Virus record (IMG/VR): IMGVR_UViG_3300047547_000167
Coordinates: 28,928-92,927 of that record
Source: a virus
DNA: 64,000 bases
Strand: one strand, 5' to 3'
The translations under genes and the position numbers were made by a program. Numbering within the stretch: the stretch's first letter is position 1; every line of letters starts with the position of its first letter. Under the pieces are notes generated by a model. The model was not told the origin of the DNA, did no database searches, and was given only the letters and a program-made list of their open reading frames with translations. Shown in pieces: positions 16,038-24,273 of the stretch.

Positions 16038-17201
16038 ATGCCAAAACTCACCAAGACCACCATCGACAACCTGAAGCCCGCCGCCACCGAGCAGTGGGTC
16101 TGGTGCTCCGAGCTCCCCGGCTTTGGGGTGCGCTGCCAACCCAGCGGCAACAAGACCTACATCGCCCGCTACCGCACCCAGGACGGCACCCAGCGCAAGC
16201 AAAAGATCGCCCGCACCTGCGACATGCCACCGGACAAAGCCCGCGACCTGGCGCGCAAGGTCTTCGCCGCCGTAGCCGAAGGCAAAGACCCCAAGCAGGA
16301 CCAGCGCGACGCCAAAGCCGCGCCAACGGTCGCCGAAATGTCGGCCCGCTACATGAAGGAACACGCCGAGCCCTTCAAGAAGGACGCCAGCGTGCGCAGC
16401 GACGCCAACAACTGGCGCCTCCACATCCTGCCAGCCATGGGCAGCAAAAAGGTGCGCGCCATCACCAAAGCCGACGTGCTCAGCCTCATGGGCAAGATGA
16501 CCGACAAACAAGCCGCAGCCAACCAGGTGGTGGCCCTGCTCAGCAAGTCCTTCAACCTCGCCGAAGACTGGGGCTGGCGAGACGCCAACAGCAACCCCTG
16601 CCGCCGCATCAAAAAGTACAAGATCGCCGAAAAAGAGCTGATCCTCAGCCCCGCCGAAATCGGCACGCTCGACAAGACCATGACCGACATGGTGGGCAGC
16701 GGCACCCTGCGCCCCGAGTTCGCGTCCTTCATCCGCCTGCTCATGCTCACCGGCTGCCGCAAGAGCGAAGTCATGCTGGCCCGCTGCGAGTGGATCGACC
16801 TGGAACGCGGACTCCTGCTCCTGCCCGACTCCAAGGTCGGCCAGCGCAAGATCGCCATGTCGCCAGCAGCCATCCAGATCGCCAAGGCGCTCATGGCCAA
16901 CGGCGGCGAATGGCTCATCCCCGGGCGGCGCGTCGGCAAGCCGCTCCAGACCCCGTACAAGGTGTGGAAGGCCGTGAAGGAAGCCGCAGGCCTGCCCATC
17001 GAACTGCGCCTCCACGACCTGCGCCACAGCGCCGGGTCACTGGCACACATGGCCGGCGCCAGCCAGAAGCAGGTGGCCACCATGCTGGGCCACAGCCAGC
17101 TCAGCACCACCGAGCGATACCTGCACGGCCTGACCGGCGACGCGGCCGCCACAGCGGCCAAAATCGGCGACGTGATAACGAAGGCATGGGCCACGGCGTG
17201 A
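16038..17201 (+). CDS. int: tyrosine recombinase (phage integrase)
   Basis: A 387-residue P4/lambda-type integrase that would recombine attP with a host tRNA-Lys gene. The N-terminus (TIDNLKPAATEQWVWCSELPGFGVRC) is the arm-binding DUF4102-type domain. A core-binding SAM-like domain follows (about 95-190), then the catalytic domain: Arg in TGCRKSE near 240, a beta-hairpin Lys in DSKVGQRKI, HDLRHSAGS near 326-334, LGHSQLSTTERYLH with His near 351 and the nucleophile Tyr near 361. All catalytic residues are present. It lies next to attP in the usual orientation. Confidence 0.96.
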   Translation: MPKLTKTTIDNLKPAATEQWVWCSELPGFGVRCQPSGNKTYIARYRTQDGTQRKQKIARTCDMPPDKARDLARKVFAAVAEGKDPKQDQRDAKAAPTVAEMSARYMKEHAEPFKKDASVRSDANNWRLHILPAMGSKKVRAITKADVLSLMGKMTDKQAAANQVVALLSKSFNLAEDWGWRDANSNPCRRIKKYKIAEKELILSPAEIGTLDKTMTDMVGSGTLRPEFASFIRLLMLTGCRKSEVMLARCEWIDLERGLLLLPDSKVGQRKIAMSPAAIQIAKALMANGGEWLIPGRRVGKPLQTPYKVWKAVKEAAGLPIELRLHDLRHSAGSLAHMAGASQKQVATMLGHSQLSTTERYLHGLTGDAAATAAKIGDVITKAWATA

Positions 17202-17210
17202 TGCCACAAT
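17196..17210 (+). promoter_or_regulatory. candidate phage promoter element (weak copy)
   Basis: GCGTGAT-GC-CACAAT, followed after 6 nt by a G. It fits the dispersed late element except for the first base. It overlaps the end of int and would transcribe the DksA/TraR-like gene. A hairpin at 17214-17236 spans the predicted +1, which lowers confidence. Confidence 0.35.
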
Positions 17211-17213
17211 ACC

Positions 17214-17236
17214 AGCGGCCCCAATCCGGGGCCGCT
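17214..17236. terminator. GC-rich hairpin after the integrase gene
   Basis: A perfect 9-bp inverted repeat (AGCGGCCCC / GGGGCCGCT) with a 5-nt loop directly after the int stop. There is no T-run, so it is either a weak terminator or an mRNA-stabilising 3' hairpin. Confidence 0.5.
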
Positions 17237-17253
17237 ATCACGTCGAGAACAGA

Positions 17254-17481
17254 ATGAGCCTTGAAGACAACGCCCAAGACTACGAAGCCAAGGAATGGGC
17301 GGCCAGGAACGCACCACGGCCAGAGCGCCCAACATACGCTCCAGGCGACGCCGGGTATGGCCCCGAGGAATGCGATCAGTGCGACGGAGCCGTGCACCCC
17401 GTGCGCCGAGCCAACGGCTGGAGGCTGTGCACGTCGTGCCAGTCGGCACGCGAGATCGTTACTGCCCGGCTGGCGCGCTGA
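17254..17481 (+). CDS. DksA/TraR-family C4 zinc-finger protein
   Basis: A 75-residue protein whose second half (ECDQCDGAVHPVRRANGWRLCTSCQSARE) is the C4 zinc finger of the TraR/DksA family. The N-terminus is a charged helix. Plasmid- and phage-borne TraR proteins enter the RNA polymerase secondary channel and alter promoter choice without ppGpp, so this could tune host or phage transcription. The coiled-coil tip Asp/Ala motif of DksA is not clearly visible in this short version. Its 3' end overlaps the convergent Rz1 gene by 23 bp. Confidence 0.75.
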   Translation: MSLEDNAQDYEAKEWAARNAPRPERPTYAPGDAGYGPEECDQCDGAVHPVRRANGWRLCTSCQSAREIVTARLAR

Positions 17482-17773
17482 GAGCCTCCACGACCTGCCG
17501 GTGGCGGTCCTGGCAGTCGCGGTACATCCGCGCCGTGTTCACACCCCAGCGCAGCACGGCGCCAGCAGTCCCGTCCACGGGCTCACCGAGATCAGGGCAC
17601 GGCTGGCGAAGGCTTGCCGGAATCGTTGTGGCCTCCGTGGATGGCATCGGAGAGGACGCGCAGCCCATCAGGATCGAGGCAGACATTGCGGTAAACAGGC
17701 CGCTCCACAATCCGGTCCACCGTCTCGGTGATGACTTGGTACACGACACGCTCGCGCTCCTTGAAAACTTCAT
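17459..17773 (-). CDS. Rz1: Rz1-like outer-membrane spanin
   Basis: A 104-residue lipoprotein. A basic N-terminus is followed by a hydrophobic stretch and the lipobox ILMGC, with lipidated Cys at residue 38 if the ATG at 17773 is used. The mature part is Pro-rich (PCPDLGEPVDGTAG) as in other o-spanins. Its 5' part lies inside the Rz reading frame in another phase, and it extends past the Rz stop. With Rz it fuses inner and outer membranes in the last step of lysis. A longer frame up to 17923 is open, but the lipoprotein signal favours the shorter start. Confidence 0.78.
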   Translation of the reverse strand: MKFSRSASVSCTKSSPRRWTGLWSGLFTAMSASILMGCASSPMPSTEATTIPASLRQPCPDLGEPVDGTAGAVLRWGVNTARMYRDCQDRHRQVVEALSAPAGQ

Positions 17774-17948
17774 GGGTGGCCGCCGCCGTGTCGGCCTTGC
17801 GGGCACGCAGGCGCACCAGCTCGGCAGCATCCTCGCGCCGCTCCAGCTCGGCAGAATCGCGTCGCCAGCCCTGAGCCTTCCAGCCCGCGCCAAATGCCAC
17901 AGCAGCCGCCACAGCGGCGACAACCAGGTGCGACTGGAACGGGATCAC
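17592..17948 (-). CDS. Rz: Rz-like inner-membrane spanin
   Basis: A 118-residue type II membrane protein. A single N-terminal transmembrane helix (about 7-25, LVVAAVAAAVAFGAGW) precedes a charged coiled-coil ectodomain (RRDSAELERREDAAELVRLRARK) and a Cys-containing periplasmic end. It spans the periplasm by pairing with Rz1. The GTG start overlaps the endolysin stop (GTGA). The order holin, endolysin, Rz/Rz1 is the classical lysis cassette. Confidence 0.85.
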   Translation of the reverse strand: MIPFQSHLVVAAVAAAVAFGAGWKAQGWRRDSAELERREDAAELVRLRARKADTAAATHEVFKERERVVYQVITETVDRIVERPVYRNVCLDPDGLRVLSDAIHGGHNDSGKPSPAVP

Positions 17949-18568
17949 GCCAGCGCTCGGTCGGCGGCCAGCGTCACCTCGGCGCGGTGCTCAATACCCA
18001 CCGTGCCGCCATTCACGCGGCGCGTGACCTTCACGATGTTGTCCATGATGGAGTCCGGCAGGTTGCCCTCCCACCACGCCACGGATGCGCGCAGCGCGCA
18101 CTCAGGCTGCGCCAGGAGGTCGGGGTTGCCCGTCAGGTCCACACCAATGGCGCGGCCCACGGCGGTGTAGTTGTCCCGGCCGGTGACCTGGAGCAGACCG
18201 CGACCCCGGAAGCGGAAGCCGTCGCCATGCTGCATGTTGCCCATGCGGCCGCTGTAGACGTAGTTCGCCAGGCCCTCGGGGTTGCGCACGTAGGGAGCCG
18301 CGTCGGCCGGCGTGCGGAACCGGCGCGGCCACACTTTGCACAGGCGGTCGGCGCTGGTGTACGTGAGGCCTTCCTCGACGCGCTCCAGCATGCCGGACTC
18401 GTGGAGCACCTGACCCAGGAAGTCGCCCAGCTCGGACGCGCCAGCGCTGAAAGAGCCGTCTGTGATGACGGCAGAGAATACGGGGGCCCAGCGGGTTGCC
18501 GTGGCGCGCTTGACGCCGCAGCGCGTGAGAATTTCAGTCCACTGGGCGGGAGTCTTGGAAATCGTCAT
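17945..18568 (-). CDS. GH19-family endolysin (chitinase-like lysozyme)
   Basis: A 207-residue peptidoglycan hydrolase. FLGQVLHESGMLERVEEGLTY places the first catalytic Glu in HESG near residue 58 and the second acidic residue a few positions later. FRFRGRGLLQVTGRDNY and the C-terminal WWEGNLPD and RRVNGG are hallmark GH19 segments. No signal peptide is present, so release depends on the holins encoded just upstream. The ATG at 18568 (MTISKTP) overlaps the membrane-protein gene before it by 35 bp; an in-frame start at 18589 is also possible. Confidence 0.9.
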   Translation of the reverse strand: MTISKTPAQWTEILTRCGVKRATATRWAPVFSAVITDGSFSAGASELGDFLGQVLHESGMLERVEEGLTYTSADRLCKVWPRRFRTPADAAPYVRNPEGLANYVYSGRMGNMQHGDGFRFRGRGLLQVTGRDNYTAVGRAIGVDLTGNPDLLAQPECALRASVAWWEGNLPDSIMDNIVKVTRRVNGGTVGIEHRAEVTLAADRALA

Positions 18569-18848
18569 CGGGGTTCTCGCGGAAGGCAAACGGCACGCCG
18601 TGGCGCCAGTGGAATGCCGTCACGGCCTGCAGAGCGAGGATCGCAAACAGCATGAAGATCGAGTCAGGTGTCGCCCGCCAATCCGGGACGACGAGGGGGG
18701 CGAAAAGCGAAAAGACCACCGCCGCCGTGAGCAAGTAGAAGGCCAGGAGAATCGGCAGCTTGGTGCTGCCGTCCGTCTTCACCGCCCTGCAAAACTGGGA
18801 GTAAAGCAGGGCCAATGACAGGGCGATGTGGAGGTCTGTGAGGCTCAT
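18534..18848 (-). CDS. membrane protein, probable holin or antiholin
   Basis: A 104-residue protein with two clear hydrophobic helices (about 35-58, LPILLAFYLLTAAVVFSLFAPLVV; about 67-85, SIFMLFAILALQAVTAFHW) and a weaker N-terminal one. A charged acidic tail (ENPDDDFQDS) follows. Position between the upstream holin and the endolysin, with ATGA coupling to the former, suggests a second lysis-timing membrane protein. Confidence 0.7.
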   Translation of the reverse strand: MSLTDLHIALSLALLYSQFCRAVKTDGSTKLPILLAFYLLTAAVVFSLFAPLVVPDWRATPDSIFMLFAILALQAVTAFHWRHGVPFAFRENPDDDFQDSRPVD

Positions 18849-19231
18849 TTCTGGTCCCCGGAAGATGCGCCGCCAATACCGCGAGCCAGTGCGGCCAGCC
18901 CTTGCTTCAGCGCGTTGAGCACCGTCGTCCAACCGTTGCCCATCGCTCCAATCGCAAACGCCACCACGGCCATGCCGTGGATCGCCGGGAAGCCGTAACT
19001 GGTCTCAAGGTGCCAGGCGGTCGGGATGGTCAGGATCAGTGCGGCAGTGATGATCCTGAAAAGGAAAAAGGCACCGCCAATCTTGGTGGTGCCGTGCATC
19101 GTTGACAGAGGCCACATCGCGCCCAGCAGGGAGCCCATGACGATGACCGCGTAGGGGCCAGCAAGGGGCCCGAGAAAGGCGGTCAGCAAGACAATGAGCG
19201 TGACGCCGCTGGTGGAAGTTGGTTCTGCCAT
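18845..19231 (-). CDS. holin
   Basis: A 128-residue membrane protein with three hydrophobic segments (about 9-36, GVTLIVLLTAFLGPLAGPYAV-type; 53-72, FFLFRIITAALILTIPTA; 83-100, GMAVVAFAIGAMG) and a Lys/Gln-rich cytoplasmic tail. Size and topology fit a class I holin that forms the inner-membrane lesion releasing the endolysin. A candidate late promoter lies 31-45 bp upstream and would drive the lysis cassette. Confidence 0.8.
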   Translation of the reverse strand: MAEPTSTSGVTLIVLLTAFLGPLAGPYAVIVMGSLLGAMWPLSTMHGTTKIGGAFFLFRIITAALILTIPTAWHLETSYGFPAIHGMAVVAFAIGAMGNGWTTVLNALKQGLAALARGIGGASSGDQK

Positions 19232-19261
19232 TTTTCGGATCGTTTGGGTGTGACTGGGCAG

Positions 19262-19276
19262 ATTCTGGCGTCACGA
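19262..19276 (-). promoter_or_regulatory. dispersed late promoter element ahead of the lysis cassette
   Basis: TCGTGAC-GC-CAGAAT on the - strand; after 6 nt the predicted +1 is an A. It lies just downstream of the 27-codon ORF and upstream of the holin gene, so the lysis genes would get their own start. Confidence 0.65.
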
Positions 19277-19286
19277 CGACCGGGTG

Positions 19287-19370
19287 TCAGGCCGAGATTT
19301 CGCGCACGGTCAGCGTGGACGCGATGAGGCCGCCGAGGTTGATGTCCTGGTGGGTCTTGTTGAGAGTCAT
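19287..19370 (-). CDS. 27-residue hypothetical peptide
   Basis: A very short frame (MTLNKTHQDINLGGLIASTL...) that begins in an ATGA overlap with the preceding structural gene and ends before the lysis promoter element. Coupling and a protein-like composition are the only evidence. It may be a small tail-tip or chaperone peptide. Confidence 0.4.
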   Translation of the reverse strand: MTLNKTHQDINLGGLIASTLTVREISA

Positions 19371-19846
19371 GGCCCCAGTGTTGTGCCCACCCGGACGTTG
19401 AACGTGGTGGCCGCAGTGGAGCCAGCCACAACCCGGTAGCGGATCAACGCAGAGCCGCTGGTGAGGTGGTTCCCGCCGCCGTTCATGCCACCCACGAAGC
19501 TGGCCGCCACGGCGTCAGCCCCAGAGTCGCGGAACAGCGCGGCCAGGATAGAGTCGCCCACGTTGGTCAGCTCAGAGCCGTGCACCACGGCCTCAACATC
19601 CAGCAGACTGCCGGCAGAGGTTGGAGTGATGGTCGCCGTCAGCACCTGGGTGCCTTCGGTGTTTTGCGGGATGGTCGAATCGGCGGGTATCGTGGCCGAG
19701 ATCACGGTGTTGTCGGTATTCGACTGGAACACCGACTGCACCACCTGACCGCTGCGCGCCACGAATGGCGCAGCCCCAACGCTCAGCAGCTGGGAGAGGT
19801 AGTTTTGCAGGCCGGAGAGCTGGGCAATTTTGACGGCAAGGCTCAT
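19367..19846 (-). CDS. putative tail fibre/appendage protein
   Basis: A 159-residue beta-rich protein (many Thr/Ser/Val strands and a GGMNGGGNHLTSGSALIRYRVVAG turn near 119-143), likely a small trimeric tip or fibre-associated protein. It follows the fibre genes and precedes the lysis cassette, where phages often encode receptor-binding tips. No specific family recognised. Confidence 0.6.
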   Translation of the reverse strand: MSLAVKIAQLSGLQNYLSQLLSVGAAPFVARSGQVVQSVFQSNTDNTVISATIPADSTIPQNTEGTQVLTATITPTSAGSLLDVEAVVHGSELTNVGDSILAALFRDSGADAVAASFVGGMNGGGNHLTSGSALIRYRVVAGSTAATTFNVRVGTTLGP

Positions 19847-19882
19847 AAAACTCCAATGAAGCGGTCAGACACCGCGCAAAAA

Positions 19883-20512
19883 TCAGTACAGCCAGCGACG
19901 GAAGCGCAGCTTGTCCGTTGTCGCGGCTCCGACGGTCAAAACAACCGACACGCCGCTGCTCGCCGTGAAATCGTCGCCTTCGCCGAAAAGCATGGAGCCA
20001 TTCAGGTACACGTCAATTTTGCCAACGGTGTACCCACCGGTGATCGTGAACAGCGTCTGCCCCTCAGTGCTTGGCACCACGATCTCATCGGAGAACAGGG
20101 CGCCGACCGCAGCCTTGGCGCGGGCGTTCGTGAAGTAGAGGTTTGTCGAGCCTTCGGTGACTTCATCCGTGGAGCCGGGCGAGCCGACGATCTCCACGTA
20201 GGCCGAACCCCCCCAGCGATACTGGGCGTTGTCGTTCAACGTGATGTAAACCTTGCCGGACTCACCTGTCCCGGGCAGCGAGGCAAAGTCGGCGACCTCA
20301 ATCACATCGTCCACAAACGAGGGTAACTGGGCCGAAGGCACCTTGCCGCCCACCAGGTCGGCCTTGATCGCCAGCGTCTGGTCTTGAGCGTTGAGGGCCG
20401 AGTCCACGCTGGTCAGGGCCTCGCGCAGCCGCGCCACGTCATCCTTCAGGACGTTGCTCTGGTTGGGCAGCGCCAGGTTGTAGTGCGGGGTTCGGTCATT
20501 GATGATGGGCAT
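19883..20512 (-). CDS. tail fibre-like protein
   Basis: A 209-residue protein. The N-terminus (PHYNLALPNQSNVLKDDVARLREALTSVDSAL) is the short coiled coil often found at the start of phage fibre proteins, followed by VGGKVPSAQLPSFVDDV, a repeat-type fibre motif, and TNLYFTNARAKAAV. The C-terminus is beta-rich (EGQTLFTITGGYTVGKIDVYLNG), like small adhesin modules. Probably part of the distal tail fibre. Confidence 0.75.
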   Translation of the reverse strand: MPIINDRTPHYNLALPNQSNVLKDDVARLREALTSVDSALNAQDQTLAIKADLVGGKVPSAQLPSFVDDVIEVADFASLPGTGESGKVYITLNDNAQYRWGGSAYVEIVGSPGSTDEVTEGSTNLYFTNARAKAAVGALFSDEIVVPSTEGQTLFTITGGYTVGKIDVYLNGSMLFGEGDDFTASSGVSVVLTVGAATTDKLRFRRWLY

Positions 20513-20525
20513 TCAGGGCTCCGGG

Positions 20526-23500
20526 TTACAGGACAAACACCCGCAGGTCGCGCACAACAGGCCGGAAGGCCGTGCCGCCGGACAGCACCAGCTTGATCTG
20601 CACCGCTGTCTCGTTGATGCCGGTGGCCGAGTGAACAAACTCCACGAAGCCGTCGTCCACGTTGCGGGTGGTGGGGCTGGTGATTTCGGCCCACACGTCG
20701 CCGCCGTCGATGCCCTTCCAGTAAGCCTGGACGGTGGCACCGCTCGGGATGATGGCCTCGTAGATGATCTTCACGGCAACGCTGGCCCCGCCAGGGATGG
20801 CGCGGGTCACGTAGTCGCCGGTGGCCGCGACCTGGCCGGCCACAAGCTGGGTGCCGGGGTGCAGCACAGCCGACCAATCGGCGGTGCCGTTGATCTTCGC
20901 GGACACGGCCACTGTACCCGTGACTGCAGATGGCAACCGGATCGACTGACCATCCGATGCCGACACGGTGGACGCATCGGGCAGGGTCAACAGGTACTCC
21001 ACGCCGGTGGCGCTGGCTGGCGTCTCTGCGTAGGACATGAGCAACAGGTCGGTCGCCGCCGTGACGTTTGCGGAGCCCAGCGCCACAGTGCGGGTGGTCT
21101 GGGTGAAGGCCGCCGAGAGCAGGCGAAACGCCATGTCGCGGTCTTGGTGCGGCGTCCAAGTGCTGGCGTTGCTGGACGACAGCAGCACACCCACGGTGTA
21201 CGGCTGGCTGGTGATCCAGCGCTGCGCGTTGCTGTCGAACTTGCCCAGCTCAGCCACGGACAAGGCACCCACATCGTCGTCGCACAGCACCACCAGGGCG
21301 TATTCGACGCCGCCCAGCAGCGTGACAGGAGATGGGAACACCACCCGCGTGTGGCTTCCGTTGGTGACGATGGAGCCACTCGGAATCACCACGTTGGCGA
21401 TCACGGTCTGGTTAGGCAGCCCTGTATCGGTGGCCCGCACCTGGAGCCGCACGGGCGTGGTTGGCGCAGCCGTGAACCAGAGGTCCACCGCCGTCGCCTG
21501 GGTGCCGGACACGAGGGTGAAGGTTTGAGCCAGGGGGTCGCTGCCGCCGCCTTCAAACACCACAGCGGGAGCCGGGGGTGGCGGCGACTGCCAGCGGCGC
21601 TCGTTGATCGTCGTCTGGCTCTGCCAAGTCTGACGTTCCAGCGTGCCCTGGCCTGAATACACCGCGCTTCCCGAGCTTCCACCGGCACCCGTGAAGACAA
21701 CCGACTTGCTGCCCGACGGCACGCCGCTGGGCACCGTGAATGTGCCAGTGACCACGCCGCCGCCGTTGGCCACAGCGCCGCCAGTGGGCAGGCTCAAGCC
21801 GTCAAACGTCAGCGACTGGAGCACCTCGCCGCCGCCGAAGCCAGACACGCTGTACGACACCGTCGTCTGGCGCAGCGTCTCCACCGCGCTGAAAGACGTG
21901 TTAATCAGGGCGGTACGCGTGCTGGACGACGTGTCGGACTGATCTCCCCAGCCGAAAGTGAAGCGCTGCGTCAGAGGCCCAGCCCAGTCGGACTGAACCA
22001 CCGTCCAGCGGTCAACCGATGGCGTCAGCGTGACCTGCGCGGGCACCGGGGCAAACGACAGATACGGGTTGATCTTCATGGAGCCCGTTCGCAGGGACTG
22101 CTCCAAGGTGATCACGTCGGTGTATGTCAGCGTCGTGGGCGTCGCCACATCGGCGGACATCTGCAACACCACGCCAGTGATGGGCAGCATGAGCAATCCG
22201 CTAACAATCGCGGCAGACTGCACAGTCCCGGCGTCGCGCTGGCTGTCATCTAGGAACGGGTCAACGAACAGCCCTTTCTTCGTGCCACCCTCGCGGGTGT
22301 GGATGCTCGACTCCAGGCGCTGCTGTGCGATCAGCTGGGCCAGCAGGTCCATGCGGCCATCAATCGCGGCCAGCGTGGGCATGGGCACCACGCGCACGCC
22401 GTCATTGATGACGCGGCGCGCAGAAGTCCAGGTCTGATAGACCGTGGAAATGGACAGCAGGTCGCCGGGAACAGTGGGGAATTGCGGATTGGCGTCCGAC
22501 GACACGCCGTGCAGCCACACAATCGCGCCGGACTGGTCCAGGCACAGCTTGTCGTAGCGTGGCAGCATCTGGCTGTAGGTCAGCAGGATCAGGGTGCCGG
22601 TGACGGCGCCGGTGACCGTGAGGCCCGTTTCATCGACCAGCGTGGGCGTCACCAGGGTGATGTAGCGGTAGGTGCACGAGTACGTGCTGCCGGGGGCGGG
22701 CTCTGCGCCAGGCGGCGTCCAGTCCACCTTGCCAGCGGTCAGGACGTAGTCCGTGCCCTGGGTGTAAATCGTGGCACCCTGGGACACCTCCATGATCTGG
22801 AGCACCGACGTGTCGGGGAGCTGGTCCTGAGCGCCGGTGAACACGCCGTGCGTGAGCGTCACCGTCTTCTCGGCTGTGATCGAAACGGCGGTAACAGCGG
22901 TGCCCGGCGCGCGGTCGAAGTTGACGCGCTGCGCAGCGGTGCCCGTGGATAGGTGCGGCTCGTTGGTGATCAGCTTCAGGTCCGGGTCGGAAGCCAGCGT
23001 CAGGCGTCGCCCGGTGGGGTGCTCCACACTGAAGCCGAACACGCGCGCCCGGCCCTCGGACAGCGAGTAAACCTGATTGCCACCGACATCGGGCAGCGCC
23101 TTCAAGTTGAAGCCAGACACCACATAAGCGCCGCCCGCGCTGTCACGGTCGTAGCGGGCCAGCGCCTGGTTCACGCCGTCCAGATTGGGCGGCGGCTCTT
23201 TGGACTGCGCGAAGCCGTTGGACACCTCGTAGACGGGGTAGAACTCCCCCGTGGTCACGCCGTCGCCCGACCAGCCCCAGGCGGCATCCACGCGCAGGCG
23301 CTCGGCACCCGGCGAGTTGTAGTTGCGCGTTCCAGTTGCAGGGTCACGCAGGTCTGGGTCTTGGAGCGATGTGACAACGCTCTCGGTCAGCCGGACGCCG
23401 ATGGCAATCGTGCCTGTGGTGGGCACGGTGAAGGCCGCCGGGGGCACGCCACGCACGGCCCCACGGATGTAGACGGCACCGGACGCGCACTGCACGGCAC

Positions 23501-23717
23501 CGGTGATCTCGTCCACCACAACACCGGCATCGCGGATGATGTCGCCGTCCTTGAAGATGGCATCGGCCAGCCCCTTGGTGCGGTACGCGGCCGTCTTCTG
23601 CACCTCGTTCAGCTCTGCGGACTGAAGGGCCCTGCCAGCAATGAACAGGTGCTCGTCGTAGTTGTCGGCCGGGTCAAACCGGCTGTAATACTGGCTCGGC
23701 ATCGTGGCCATAGTCAT
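20526..23717 (-). CDS. large tail fibre protein, DUF4815-like N-terminus
   Basis: A 1063-residue structural protein. Its N-terminus (QYYSRFDPADNYDEHLFIAGRALQSAELNEVQ) is what I recall as the start of DUF4815-type phage proteins, thought to attach fibres to the baseplate. The rest is beta-rich with Gly/Ser/Thr repeats; an Ig-like or lectin-like region is plausible around 640-800. It follows the 160-residue baseplate-side protein with only 2 bp between and probably forms the long fibre or a spike. Confidence 0.8.
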   Translation of the reverse strand: MTMATMPSQYYSRFDPADNYDEHLFIAGRALQSAELNEVQKTAAYRTKGLADAIFKDGDIIRDAGVVVDEITGAVQCASGAVYIRGAVRGVPPAAFTVPTTGTIAIGVRLTESVVTSLQDPDLRDPATGTRNYNSPGAERLRVDAAWGWSGDGVTTGEFYPVYEVSNGFAQSKEPPPNLDGVNQALARYDRDSAGGAYVVSGFNLKALPDVGGNQVYSLSEGRARVFGFSVEHPTGRRLTLASDPDLKLITNEPHLSTGTAAQRVNFDRAPGTAVTAVSITAEKTVTLTHGVFTGAQDQLPDTSVLQIMEVSQGATIYTQGTDYVLTAGKVDWTPPGAEPAPGSTYSCTYRYITLVTPTLVDETGLTVTGAVTGTLILLTYSQMLPRYDKLCLDQSGAIVWLHGVSSDANPQFPTVPGDLLSISTVYQTWTSARRVINDGVRVVPMPTLAAIDGRMDLLAQLIAQQRLESSIHTREGGTKKGLFVDPFLDDSQRDAGTVQSAAIVSGLLMLPITGVVLQMSADVATPTTLTYTDVITLEQSLRTGSMKINPYLSFAPVPAQVTLTPSVDRWTVVQSDWAGPLTQRFTFGWGDQSDTSSSTRTALINTSFSAVETLRQTTVSYSVSGFGGGEVLQSLTFDGLSLPTGGAVANGGGVVTGTFTVPSGVPSGSKSVVFTGAGGSSGSAVYSGQGTLERQTWQSQTTINERRWQSPPPPAPAVVFEGGGSDPLAQTFTLVSGTQATAVDLWFTAAPTTPVRLQVRATDTGLPNQTVIANVVIPSGSIVTNGSHTRVVFPSPVTLLGGVEYALVVLCDDDVGALSVAELGKFDSNAQRWITSQPYTVGVLLSSSNASTWTPHQDRDMAFRLLSAAFTQTTRTVALGSANVTAATDLLLMSYAETPASATGVEYLLTLPDASTVSASDGQSIRLPSAVTGTVAVSAKINGTADWSAVLHPGTQLVAGQVAATGDYVTRAIPGGASVAVKIIYEAIIPSGATVQAYWKGIDGGDVWAEITSPTTRNVDDGFVEFVHSATGINETAVQIKLVLSGGTAFRPVVRDLRVFVL

Positions 23718-23719
23718 CC

Positions 23720-24202
23720 TCAGAAAGTGATCACAACTTCAAAGCTCTCGCGGATGGCCGGTGAGCGGTAGATGGGCCCGATGTTCTCCAGGGACAGCAT
23801 GCGGCCGGGGCTGGAAACCTGGGCGGGGGTGAAATACTCCTGCCCAGGTGGCAGGCCACCCACCGTGACGGTGCCCACGAAAACCGCGATTTCACGGATG
23901 ACCTCGGACAGGCCGTCCTCGAAGTCGAAGGCTGTGCGGATGTAGAGGTGGTTGGTAGGTGTCACCGACCGGCTGAATGTTGCGTCGTTTGGCAGCACAA
24001 TGTTGCCGCCAGCGTCAGGCACCACGAAGGCAACCTCGGTAGCGGTCCGACGCCCGATCTCAGCCTGCAGGGCTGTTGCAACCAGGGATTCGGCGGGTGG
24101 TGTGACCCACGCGCCATCGCCGCTACCCCAAGCCAGGTGTATGGCGCGCAGGGCGATGGACTCGGCGATAGATACGCGGCCAGCGTCAACAAGGATAGAC
24201 AT
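23720..24202 (-). CDS. putative tail fibre adaptor protein
   Basis: A 160-residue protein resembling small phage tail proteins that precede large fibres. Features are SILVDAGRVSIAESIALRAIHLAWG at the start, then PNDATFSRSVTPTNHLYIRTAF and GLSEVIREIAVFVG, which look like a small beta-sandwich tip. GGAG lies 6 nt before the ATG, unlike the leaderless genes elsewhere. A late promoter element 25-39 bp upstream could start its transcript. Confidence 0.65.
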   Translation of the reverse strand: MSILVDAGRVSIAESIALRAIHLAWGSGDGAWVTPPAESLVATALQAEIGRRTATEVAFVVPDAGGNIVLPNDATFSRSVTPTNHLYIRTAFDFEDGLSEVIREIAVFVGTVTVGGLPPGQEYFTPAQVSSPGRMLSLENIGPIYRSPAIRESFEVVITF

Positions 24203-24226
24203 CGGTGCTCCAAATTTCCTGGGGCC

Positions 24227-24241
24227 ATTGTCGCGTCACGA
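24227..24241 (-). promoter_or_regulatory. dispersed late promoter element ahead of the large fibre operon
   Basis: TCGTGAC-GC-GACAAT on the - strand, then 6 nt (GGCCCC) and an A as predicted +1. The gene start lies further down, after a normal leader with GGAG. Confidence 0.7.
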
Positions 24242-24273
24242 CGAGCCGCGTCGGTCTGAGATCACGCGGCCGA

